Origin: Streptomyces pyxinae
Lineage (GTDB): Bacteria > Actinomycetota > Actinomycetes > Streptomycetales > Streptomycetaceae
Direction: 5' to 3'
DNA: 64,000 nt
NCBI RefSeq assembly: GCF_024756275.1
Contig: NZ_JANUGQ010000031.1
Coordinates: 1 to 64,000 of the forward strand
Within the stretch, counting starts at the first letter, position 1. Each line of letters begins with the position of its first letter. A model generated the notes under the pieces. It was not told where the DNA came from. It did no database searches and saw only the letters and a program-made list of their open reading frames with translations. Positions 17,386 through 25,188 of the stretch are shown one piece after another. Both the position numbers and the translations under genes were made by a program.

Positions 17386-17440
17386 GGGGCCAATCTATCG
17401 GCCCGTGCCCGGCGCACCGGGCGCCGGTCGGACACGCGCG

Positions 17441-17575
17441 CCACCGGCCCGCCGGCCGCACCACCACCGGGCCGCCGGCCGCACCATCACCGGCTCACCG
17501 ACCGCACCGCCACCGGCCCGGCGCCCTGCAGCCGCCACCGGCCCGCAGTCGTCACCGGCACCGGCCCGCCGTCCT
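17441..17575. repeat. About 23-bp GC-rich tandem repeat
   Basis: Degenerate copies of CCACCGGCCCGCCGGCCGCA recur every 23-24 bp between the Lon-domain gene start and the IclR gene stop. The 189-bp gap holds no gene. Confidence 0.6.
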
Positions 17576-18216
17576 CACCGCAGGGCCTCCACGACCTCCC
17601 GGGCCGCGTCCACCACCCGGGGGCCGACCCGGTCCGGTACGGCGTCCACCAGCATCACCACGCCCACGCTGCCCTCGATGCCGCTGACGCCCAGGAGCGG
17701 AGCCGCCGCCCCGCTGGCGCCCGCCTCCAGCTCGCCGTGGGTCAGGGTGTAGCCGGGGTCGTCGAGGGCGCCCCTCCGGGCGGCGAGTATGGCCCGGCCG
17801 GCGGCGCCCCGGCCCAGCGGATGGCGGAACCCGGCCCGGTAGGCCACGTGGTAGTCGGTCCAGGTCGGCTCGACCACCGCCACGGCCAGGGCGTCGGCCC
17901 CGTCCGCCAGGGTGAGATGAGCGGTGGCCCCGACGTCCTCGGCCAGCGACCGCAGGGCCGGCAGCGCGGCCTCGCGGACCAGCGGGTGCACCTGCCGCCC
18001 CAGCCTGAGCACCCCGAGCCCGACGCGGGCCCGGCCGCCGAGGTCCCGGCGTACCAGGGAGTGCTGCTCCAGGGTGGCGAGCAGACGGTAGACGACGGTC
18101 CGGTTGACGCCGAGGCGGTGCGAGAGCTCGGTGACGGTCAGCCCGTGGTCGGTGTCGGCGAGCAGCTTGAGGACACGCAGTCCCCGGTCGAGCGTCTGGG
18201 AGGTCTCCGCGGTCAC
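17575..18216 (-). CDS. IclR-family transcriptional regulator
   Basis: A 213-aa regulator: N-terminal winged HTH (LTVTELSHRLGVNRTVVYRLL, about residues 25-60), linker, and a C-terminal IclR effector domain (LRSLAEDVGATAHLTL, YRAGFRHPLGRGAAGRAIL, VMLVDAVPD). IclR proteins commonly control aromatic-acid or small-carbon catabolism. GTG 18216 is chosen because GGAGAG lies about 8 nt upstream; longer in-frame starts exist. The 13-bp palindrome CTTCACAGTGAAG overlaps the leader, suggesting autoregulation. Its proximity to hppD makes a catabolic role possible but unproven. Confidence 0.88.
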   Translation of the reverse strand: MTAETSQTLDRGLRVLKLLADTDHGLTVTELSHRLGVNRTVVYRLLATLEQHSLVRRDLGGRARVGLGVLRLGRQVHPLVREAALPALRSLAEDVGATAHLTLADGADALAVAVVEPTWTDYHVAYRAGFRHPLGRGAAGRAILAARRGALDDPGYTLTHGELEAGASGAAAPLLGVSGIEGSVGVVMLVDAVPDRVGPRVVDAAREVVEALR

Positions 18217-18227
18217 GACGCCCTCTC

Positions 18228-18240
18228 CTTCACAGTGAAG
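18228..18240. promoter_or_regulatory. Palindrome at the IclR gene leader
   Basis: CTTCAC-A-GTGAAG, perfect 6-bp arms, lies 12 nt upstream of the IclR start codon and overlaps the region just before its ribosome-binding site. Likely operator. Confidence 0.45.
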
Positions 18241-18731
18241 TGACCGGCGGACCCCGCCCGGCGCGCACGACCCGCCGGGTGTTTCCGTGGTCACCGGTCC
18301 CGTCGGGGACGCACGGAGAGCCCGCCGGCAGGCCCTGGCACACCGGCTGCGCTCCGCGGCGGCGCTGCCACGGGGCGTTTCGTATGTGCCGGGGACAGTA
18401 GCGACGGACTCCGCTCAGCGGAAGACCTCGTCCAGAATCCGGGCGCCGGGGTTCCGGAACGCGGGGGTGCGGGGCGGGGGCGGAGCCCCTCAGGCGCCGG
18501 CGGTCCGGGCACCGGCAGTCCCCGGCGGGCGCAGCCCCGGCCGGCGGCCGACGCCGGAGTCCGGCGGGGCCCCCGGGGGGACCGGCCCGGCCGACGCCCC
18601 GGAGACCGGTGATCGGCACCCGGGGGACGGCCCGCGCCCCGGAGCGACTCGCGGACACAACCCCGGGCACCGGCAGTCCCCGGCGGCCGGCCTCCCGGGA
18701 CGGGCGGCCGGTCGCCGGGACGGGGCGTGGC
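18241..18731. other. Intergenic region upstream of IclR gene, no gene
   Basis: About 490 bp with no supported ORF. It holds a second 13-bp palindrome at 18410-18422 (TCCGCT-C-AGCGGA) and repeats of CCGGCACC/CCGGCAGTCCCCGGCGG near 18511-18700. Confidence 0.55.
18410..18422. promoter_or_regulatory. Second 13-bp palindrome upstream of IclR
   Basis: TCCGCT-C-AGCGGA has the same 6-1-6 geometry as the palindrome at 18228 and sits about 195 nt upstream of the IclR start. Confidence 0.35.
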
Positions 18732-20519
18732 TCACCGCATCCGGGTGGCCCACTCCTGGACCTTCTTGATCCGTTCCCGGATCTGCCCGGCGGTGGCCTC
18801 GGCGCTCGGCGGGCCGCCGCACACCCGGCGCAGCTCGGTGTGGATCACCCCGTGCGGCTTGCCGCTCTGGTGGACGTACGCGCCGACCATGGTGTTCAGC
18901 TGCTTGCGCAGTTCCAGCAGCTCCTTGTGGGAGACCACCGGGCGGCGCTCGGCCGGGAGTTCGAGGAGGTCGGCCTCCTCGGACGGCTTCTGCTTGCTGT
19001 GCGCGATCTGCCGGGCCTGCCGCTTGCGGAGCAGCAGCTGCACCTGGTCCGGTTCGAGCAGCCCGGGGATGCCGAGGTAGTCCTGCTCCTCGGCGCTGCC
19101 GGGGTGGGCCTGCATGCCGAACTCGGCGCCGTCGTAGAGCACCCGGTCGAAGACGGCGTCGGACTCCAGCGCCTCGAAGGGCAGCATGTCCTGTTCGCCG
19201 GTGTCCTCGTCCTGCTCCCGGTTGGCCTCGTCCATCTCCTTCTCGGACTCGGCGTAGGGGTCCTCCTCGCCCTCCTTCTTCGGCTTGTCGAGGACGTGGT
19301 CGCGCTCGACCTCCATCTCATTGGCGAAGGTCAGCAGGGAGGGGATGGTCGGCACGAAGACCGAGGCGGTCTCGCCGCGCCGCCGGGAGCGCACGAAGCG
19401 GCCGACGGCCTGGGCGAAGAAGAGCGGGGTGGAGATGGTGGTCGCGTAGACGCCGACGGCCAGCCGGGGGACGTCGACGCCCTCGGAGACCATCCGGACC
19501 GCGACCATCCAGCGGTCCTCGTTCTCGCTGAACTCGTCGATCCGCTTGGAGGCGCCCGCGTCGTCGGAGAGCACCACGGTGGCCCGGGTGCCGGTGATCT
19601 CGCGGATCAGCTTGGCGTAGGCGCGGGCCGAGTCCTGGTCGGAGGCGATGACCAGGCCGCCGGCGTCCGGGATGGCCTTGCGGACCTCGGTGAGCCGGTG
19701 GTCGGCGGCGCGCAGCACATTGGGCATCCAGTCGCCGCGCGGGTCGAGCGCGGTGCGCCAGGCCTGGGAGACGGCGTCCTTGGTCATCGGCTCGCCCAGC
19801 CGGGCGGCGATCTCGTCACCGGCCTTGGTGCGCCAGCGCATGTTGCCGCTGTAGCTGAGGAAGATGACCGGCCGGACCACGCCGTCGCCGAGGGCGTTGC
19901 CGTATCCGTACGTGTAGTCGGCGGCGGACCGCCGGATCCCGTCGTTGCCCTCCGCGTACGTGACGAAGGGGATCGGGTTGGTGTCCGAGCGGAACGGGGT
20001 GCCGGTGAGCGCCAGCCGGCGGGTGGCCGGCTCGAACGCCTCCAGACACGCCTCGCCCCAGGACTTGGAGTCGCCGGCGTGGTGGATCTCGTCCAGGATG
20101 ACCAGCGTCTTCCGCTGCTCGCACCGGTTGCGGTGCAGCATCGGGCGGACGCCGACACCCGCGTAGGTGATGGCGACCCCGTGGTACTCCTTGCTGAGCG
20201 GTCCGGCGCTGTAGTCCGGGTCGAGCTTGATCCCTATCCGCGCGGCGGCGGCCGCCCACTGCTTCTTCAGGTGCTCGGTGGGGGCGACCACGGTGACCTG
20301 CTGCACCACATGGTGGTGGAGCAGCCAGGAGGCCAGCGTCAGCGCGAACGTCGTCTTTCCGGCGCCGGGCGTGGCGACCGCCAGGAAGTCCCGGGGCTGC
20401 TCCTGGATGTACCGGTCCATGGCGCCCTGCTGCCAGGCACGCAGCTTGTTGGCGGTGCCCCAGGGGGCCCGGCCGGGAAAGGCGGGTGAGAGGTGATGGG
20501 AGGCGGCGGTAGTAGTCAC
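18732..20519 (-). CDS. DEAD/DEAH-box superfamily 2 helicase
   Basis: A 595-aa ATP-dependent helicase or translocase. SF2 motifs in order: Walker A ATPGAGKTTFAL (about residue 50), Ia APTEHLKKQW, II DEIHH, III LTGTPFR, V EGVDVPRLAVGVYA, VI QAVGRFVRSRRRG. A charged acidic segment (KKEGEEDPYAESEKEMDEANREQ, quoted in part: EEDPYAESEKEMDEA) lies after the motor, followed by a C-terminal domain rich in Arg/Lys. GTG 20519 has GGAGA upstream. Streptomycetes commonly encode this type III-restriction-like (ResIII fold) helicase without a methylase, so it is probably DNA repair or RNA related, not restriction. Function not established. Confidence 0.9.
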   Translation of the reverse strand: MTTTAASHHLSPAFPGRAPWGTANKLRAWQQGAMDRYIQEQPRDFLAVATPGAGKTTFALTLASWLLHHHVVQQVTVVAPTEHLKKQWAAAAARIGIKLDPDYSAGPLSKEYHGVAITYAGVGVRPMLHRNRCEQRKTLVILDEIHHAGDSKSWGEACLEAFEPATRRLALTGTPFRSDTNPIPFVTYAEGNDGIRRSAADYTYGYGNALGDGVVRPVIFLSYSGNMRWRTKAGDEIAARLGEPMTKDAVSQAWRTALDPRGDWMPNVLRAADHRLTEVRKAIPDAGGLVIASDQDSARAYAKLIREITGTRATVVLSDDAGASKRIDEFSENEDRWMVAVRMVSEGVDVPRLAVGVYATTISTPLFFAQAVGRFVRSRRRGETASVFVPTIPSLLTFANEMEVERDHVLDKPKKEGEEDPYAESEKEMDEANREQDEDTGEQDMLPFEALESDAVFDRVLYDGAEFGMQAHPGSAEEQDYLGIPGLLEPDQVQLLLRKRQARQIAHSKQKPSEEADLLELPAERRPVVSHKELLELRKQLNTMVGAYVHQSGKPHGVIHTELRRVCGGPPSAEATAGQIRERIKKVQEWATRMR

Positions 20520-20820
20520 GGTCTCCGAACTCGGGGGCCCTCGGTTACGTACGACAACCGGGCCACCCTACCGGTGCCTCCCCCCGCCCCCGCCCGGACC
20601 GGCCCATGAAGCCAGGGGTGCGACACGGCTCACACCCCCGGTGCCGCCCCCGCCCCAGCGGGCCCGCTGGAGGAGCGTCTCAGCGGTGACGTCCGTTGCC
20701 CCGGCATGCGGCCGCAGGGCGCCCTCCGGGTCTTCCCGGGGTCGGAAGTGCTCGGTCATACCGGCATGGTGCCGTCCCGCCCCCGGCCCGCGGTACCGGT
20801 TTGCGCCGGTGCGCCCCCCC
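20520..20820. other. Gap between helicase and MFS genes with one possible micro-ORF
   Basis: The 301-bp gap contains only the doubtful 63-aa frame at 20568-20759. Nothing else is recognised. Confidence 0.5.
20568..20759 (-). CDS. Possible small protein, 63 aa
   Basis: ATG at 20757-20759 opens a 63-aa frame (MTEHFRPREDPEGALRPHAG, then Gly-rich). No ribosome-binding site is clear and the Gly-rich tail is a common GC artefact. The well-balanced N-terminus is the only argument that it is real. Confidence 0.3.
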   Translation of the reverse strand: MTEHFRPREDPEGALRPHAGATDVTAETLLQRARWGGGGTGGVSRVAPLASWAGPGGGGGRHR

Positions 20821-22299
20821 TCAGGTCCGGAGCCGGGTCGCCACCCAGGAGCCGGCCAGGGCCACCGCGGCCATGGGGAGGAAGACGGCGGCGAAGGCGG
20901 CCGGGTGGGAGCCGCCGGCCGCGTGGGCCGCGCCGTGGGCGGCGGCGCCCACCGCGCCTCCGCCCAGTGCGGCGAAGGCGGCGCCGCCGCCGGCCAGCAG
21001 CAGGACGTTGGAGAGCGCGTCGGAGATCTGGAGCGCCGCCGAGTTGGCGCCGGCCTCCTCGGGCGCGGAGAGCTTGAGCAGCAGCACACTGGTGGCGGCG
21101 ATCACCAGGCCCATGCCGAAGCAGCCGACGGCCCAGGCCACCGCCACGATCCAGGCGGGCACGGCGGGGATCAGCACACTGGGCGCGGTGAGGATGGCGG
21201 CGGCGACCAGGACCATGCCCAGCACCACCAGGCGCTCCCGGTACGGCGCGACGCGCGGCCGGGACTGGAGGAAGGAGCCCAGCGCCCAGGTGGCGCCGCC
21301 GACCGCCAGCGAGAGCCCGGCCAGGGTGGGACTCAGGCCCCGCTGGGTGACCAGCATCAGCGGCACGAACGACTCGGCCGCGATGAACGACCCGGCCGCC
21401 AGTCCGCGCAGCAGCACCACCGAGGGCAGCCCCCGCGCCGCCCGGTAGGTGCCGCGCGGCAGCAGCCGGAGCACCGAGGGGACCAGCAGGGCGGCGCCCG
21501 CCAGGGCCGGGAGCAGGGAGAGGAGCCGCAGGTGCTGCCCGGCGTACTGGAGCAGTCCGGCGCCCAGCGAGATGCCGAGCGCCAGCCGGATCCGGCGCCG
21601 GTCGAACGGCACCGGCGGCGCGTCCGGGTCGGCCGGCCCGGACGCGGTCCGGCGGATGGCGGGCAGCGCCAGGGCGAGCGGGAGCACCACCAGCACCGGT
21701 ATGCCGAGGAACACCCAGCGCCAGCCGAGCTGTTCGGTGACGGTGCCGGCGACCAGCGGGCCGACCACCGAGGGGACGACCCAGCTCGCGGCGAAAGCGG
21801 CCATGATCGCGGGCCGCAGCTCCTCCGCGTACGCCCGGCTCACCACCACGTACAGCGCCACGATCACCAGCCCGCCGCCGAGCCCCTGCACCGCCCGGCC
21901 GAGGATGAAGACCAGCATCGACCCGGCCGTCCCGGCGAGCAGCAGTCCGGCGGCGAAGGCGCTGATCCCCGTGGTGAGCGGCGCCAGCGGCCCGGAGCGG
22001 TCGGACCACTGTCCGGCCAGCACCATGGCGAAGAGGCTGGTGGTGAAGTAGGCCGAGAAGGCGAACGCGTAGAGCGCCACCCCGTGCAGCTCGCGGGCGG
22101 CGACCGGCATGGCCGTGCCCACGGCGGTCGCCTCGAAGGCGATGAGCAGGACGACCGAGACCGTCCCGACGCTGAGCGCCCGGTGCGCCCGGTCGAGCAC
22201 GCCCGCCTTCGTCCCCGGGCCGCCGGGGGCGGGCCCGGGGGCGGAGCCGGAAGCGAGGGCGGGCGGGTCGGCGGTGGGGTGCGGCTCCGAGGCGGTCAT
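20821..22299 (-). CDS. MFS transporter, multidrug-efflux-like
   Basis: A 492-aa membrane protein with about 12-14 hydrophobic helices. The MFS motif A region reads GQWSDRSGPL after the second helix, and TM4-5 show GRAVQGLGGGLVIVALYVVVSR; an N-terminal Pro-rich cytoplasmic tail of about 35 residues precedes the first helix. ATG 22299 starts MTASEPHPTADPP; the ribosome-binding site is weak. Most similar in pattern to DHA-type drug exporters. Substrate cannot be inferred. The reading frame continues far upstream, but that extension runs antisense across the tRNA-Cys gene and is not coding. Confidence 0.85.
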   Translation of the reverse strand: MTASEPHPTADPPALASGSAPGPAPGGPGTKAGVLDRAHRALSVGTVSVVLLIAFEATAVGTAMPVAARELHGVALYAFAFSAYFTTSLFAMVLAGQWSDRSGPLAPLTTGISAFAAGLLLAGTAGSMLVFILGRAVQGLGGGLVIVALYVVVSRAYAEELRPAIMAAFAASWVVPSVVGPLVAGTVTEQLGWRWVFLGIPVLVVLPLALALPAIRRTASGPADPDAPPVPFDRRRIRLALGISLGAGLLQYAGQHLRLLSLLPALAGAALLVPSVLRLLPRGTYRAARGLPSVVLLRGLAAGSFIAAESFVPLMLVTQRGLSPTLAGLSLAVGGATWALGSFLQSRPRVAPYRERLVVLGMVLVAAAILTAPSVLIPAVPAWIVAVAWAVGCFGMGLVIAATSVLLLKLSAPEEAGANSAALQISDALSNVLLLAGGGAAFAALGGGAVGAAAHGAAHAAGGSHPAAFAAVFLPMAAVALAGSWVATRLRT

Positions 22300-22642
22300 G
22301 CGGCTCAGCGTAAGGGGCGTCCGGCGGGTGGGACCCTGTCGCGGGTCGTGATCGGACTCGTCCCTTGGTCGTACGTCCCCGAGGACCCCTGGCCGTACGC
22401 CCCCGAACGCGCCGGCCGCAGGCCACCGGAGCGACCGGGCCGTACGGCCGGCCGCGCGGTGATGAACCCGGCCGTAACGGCGTCGTACGCCCCGTGAACC
22501 CGGGCCAACGCCCGTGAACGCACCGTGGCAGTCGTGTTGCGGCCCCCGCGCCGGCCTTCCGCGCCCGCCGCCGGGCGGCCTACGGTCATGACCGAAGCAC
22601 CCACGCACGACAGCGAACACGCACGACAACGAGCACGACCAC
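22300..22642. other. Intergenic, MFS start to tRNA-Cys
   Basis: 343 bp with no gene. It includes GTACGTCCCCGAGG / GTACGCCCCCGAAC short direct repeats and the presumed promoters of the MFS gene (minus) and the tRNA (plus). Confidence 0.5.
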
Positions 22643-22717
22643 GACCGTGTGCCCGAGTGGTTGAGGGACTGGATTGCAAACCCAGTTACGCGGGTTCGAT
22701 TCCCGCCACGGTCTCCA
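22643..22717 (+). tRNA. tRNA-Cys (anticodon GCA)
   Basis: A 75-nt cloverleaf: acceptor GACCGTG pairs perfectly with CACGGTC; D-arm CCC/GGG; anticodon stem CTGGA/CCCAG (last pair A-C mismatched) around loop TTGCAAA giving GCA; T-arm GCGGG-TTCGATT-CCCGC; discriminator T and encoded CCA. Single tRNA gene, not within a cluster. Confidence 0.97.
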
Positions 22718-22869
22718 CACGGGGCGTCCTGCCCCGGGGCGCGGTTCCGGTACCTCACCGGGGCCGCGCCCTTCGCGCGTGCGCCGGCCGCGCCCTTCCG
22801 CCCGCCGCGCGTACGCCCCCGGGCCCGAACCGGGCCGGGCGCCTCCGGGCGGGGCCGGAGCGCCCGGTC

Positions 22870-25188
22870 TCAGCTCCGGGCGGGGGCGGCGACGGCGGCC
22901 TGGGGGCGGATGGGCAGGCGGTTGACCGGGCGGCCGGTGGCCGCGCGGACCGCGGCCGCCACCGCCGCCGGGGAGGTGACCACCGGCACCGCGCTCGCCG
23001 CCTTCGCGCCGAACGGGGCCACCACGTCCCGCTCCTCCACCAGCTTGACGATCCGGATGTCCGGGGCGTCCAGCGCGGTCGGCAGGGCGTACCCGGTGAG
23101 GTCCGGGCGGCGGACCAGGCCGCGCGCGGTGCGGAGGTTCTCGGTGAGCGCGGCGCCCACGCCCTGGGTCACGCCCGCCTCGATCCGGGTGGCGAGCTGG
23201 GCCGGGTTCAGCACCCGGCCCACGTCCTGGGCGACGGCCATCTCGACCACCCGTACCGAACCGATCTCGATGTCCACGTCCACCACCGCGCGGACGGCGC
23301 AGAAGGCGAGGCCCACGAAGGCGTCGCCCTGGCCGGCCCCGTCCAGCGGCTCGGTGGGGTGCGGGCGGCACTGGGCGGTGGCCCACAGCTCCTTGCCGTC
23401 CAGCGCCTCCATCACGGTGGTGGAGAGCACCCCGTCGTACGAGGTGATCTTGCCGTCGGCGATCTGGAGCAGCTCGGTGGACATGCCGAACTGGTGGGCC
23501 AGCGGCTGGAGAAGCTGGGTGCGGACCATCTTGGCCGCCCGCTCCACCGCGCCGCCGGAGACCCAGGTGTGCCGGCCGTGCGCCGCCGGTCCCGCCGGGG
23601 GCTGGTCGGTGTCGACCGGGGCGACGTGCACCTCCTCGACGCCCAGCACCTCCTGCACGATCTGCCGGGCCAGCGTGGTGAAGCCCTGGCCGGTCTCGAC
23701 CGCCGCGCAGAGCACGGTGGCCACCCCGTCGTGCACCCGGACGGTGGCCGTGGACACCTCGTCGGCACCCTCGGCGCCGAGCATGTGCACCATGCCCAGG
23801 GCGTACCCGACGCCCCGGCGGACCGCGCCCGGCTCACCCGCGCCCTCCGGTCCGCCCGGCAGCAGCCAGTCCTCCTCGGGCCCGTCCTTGGGCAGCGCGG
23901 GCAGCGGGAAGTCCCGTACCGCGCGCAGCAGTTCGGCCACCGGGGCCGGGCAGGTCACGGTCTGGCCGGTCGGCAGGATGTCCCCGGTCGCCAGCACATT
24001 GCGCAGCCGCAACTCGGCCGGGTCCATGGCGAGTCTGGCCGCCAGCTTGTCCATCTGGCCCTCGTACGCGGCGCACACCTGCATCGCGCCCTCGCCCCGG
24101 ACATGGCCGGAGGGCGGGTTGTTGGTGCGCACCGCCCAGCCCTCGATGAAGGCGTGCGGCACCACGTACGGCCCGCAGGCGAAGGCGACCGCGGCGGCCA
24201 GCGACTCGCTGGAGTCGTCCGCGTAGGCGCCCGCGTCCAGCAGGATCTGCGCCTCCACCTTGACCAGCCGGCCCTCGGCGTCCGCGTGGTGGCGGTAGCG
24301 GAGCAGCGTCGGGTGGCGGTGGGCGTGGCCGAGGAACGACTCCTCGCGGGTCGCCGCCAGCTTTACCGGGCAGCCGGTGCGCAGCGCCAGCAGGCCCAGC
24401 GGGATCTGGAAGCCGGGGTCCTCGCGGTCGCCGGTGGCGCCGGGCACCCCGGTGACCACGATCTTCACCCGTTCGGGCTCCAGGCCGTAGCAGGCGGCGG
24501 CGAGGTTCCGGTCGGTGTGCGGGTCGGTGGAGGCGGTGTAGATCTCCACCCCGCCGTCCGGCCGGGGCACCGCGAGTCCGGCCTCGGCGCCGATCGGCGC
24601 GGGGTCCTGGCGGCCGATCCGGTAGAGCCCCTCGACCACCACCTCGCCGGTGACCTCGGGGTCGCCGTAGCTCAGCGGGATGTGCCGGATCAGATTGCCG
24701 TCCGGGTGCAGCGGTTCGGCGGAGAACGCCTGCTCCGGGTCGGTGACCGGTTCCAGCGGCTCGTACTCCACATGGATGGCCGCCGCCGCCAGCCGGGCGG
24801 TGTCCGGATGGTCGGCCGCGACCGCCGCGATGGCCTCGCCGTGGTGGCGCACCAGGCCGGAGGCGAAGACCGGGCGGTCGGCCACCTTCCGGCCGTACGC
24901 CGCGTCGCCCGGCACATCGGCGGCGGTGACCACCGCCCGTACCCCGGGCAGCGCGGCGGCGGCACTGGTGTCCACGGACACGATCCGGGCGTGCGCGTGC
25001 GGGGAGCGCAGCAGCGCCGCCCAGAGCAGCCCCTCGGCCCAGAGGTCGGCCGCGTAGGGGAAGGTGCCCTCGGCCTTGGCGCGGGCGTCGGCGGCGGGCA
25101 GCGAGGCCCCGATGCCGTGGGTGGGCGGTTGCTCCTCCGGCCGGGGGCCGTCGGCCGCCGGGACGGCGGTGGCCGCGTCGTTGCTCAC
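22870..25188 (-). CDS. Molybdenum hydroxylase large (Mo-pterin) subunit
   Basis: A 772-aa aldehyde oxidase/xanthine dehydrogenase-type catalytic subunit. The hammerhead domain (about residues 25-135: GIGASLPAADARAKAEGTFPY, LLRSPHAHARIVSVD, VVTAADVPGD) is followed by the two-part molybdopterin cytosine dinucleotide binding region (GHRHPTLLRYRHH-like LGHAHRHPTLL, VRGEGAMQVCAAYE, TVMEALDGKELW, EIGSVRVVEMAVAQDVGRVLNP). GTG 25188 overlaps the upstream gene's stop in GTGA and has GGAGG 7 nt before it, so the two are translationally coupled. It acts with the iron-sulfur and FAD subunits. Substrate may be xanthine or an aldehyde/heterocycle; sequence alone does not decide. Confidence 0.92.
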   Translation of the reverse strand: MSNDAATAVPAADGPRPEEQPPTHGIGASLPAADARAKAEGTFPYAADLWAEGLLWAALLRSPHAHARIVSVDTSAAAALPGVRAVVTAADVPGDAAYGRKVADRPVFASGLVRHHGEAIAAVAADHPDTARLAAAAIHVEYEPLEPVTDPEQAFSAEPLHPDGNLIRHIPLSYGDPEVTGEVVVEGLYRIGRQDPAPIGAEAGLAVPRPDGGVEIYTASTDPHTDRNLAAACYGLEPERVKIVVTGVPGATGDREDPGFQIPLGLLALRTGCPVKLAATREESFLGHAHRHPTLLRYRHHADAEGRLVKVEAQILLDAGAYADDSSESLAAAVAFACGPYVVPHAFIEGWAVRTNNPPSGHVRGEGAMQVCAAYEGQMDKLAARLAMDPAELRLRNVLATGDILPTGQTVTCPAPVAELLRAVRDFPLPALPKDGPEEDWLLPGGPEGAGEPGAVRRGVGYALGMVHMLGAEGADEVSTATVRVHDGVATVLCAAVETGQGFTTLARQIVQEVLGVEEVHVAPVDTDQPPAGPAAHGRHTWVSGGAVERAAKMVRTQLLQPLAHQFGMSTELLQIADGKITSYDGVLSTTVMEALDGKELWATAQCRPHPTEPLDGAGQGDAFVGLAFCAVRAVVDVDIEIGSVRVVEMAVAQDVGRVLNPAQLATRIEAGVTQGVGAALTENLRTARGLVRRPDLTGYALPTALDAPDIRIVKLVEERDVVAPFGAKAASAVPVVTSPAAVAAAVRAATGRPVNRLPIRPQAAVAAPARS

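Noticed and set aside
20821..22758. 645-aa extended form of the MFS protein
   Set aside because: The upstream extension runs antisense across the tRNA-Cys gene; the real start is 22299.
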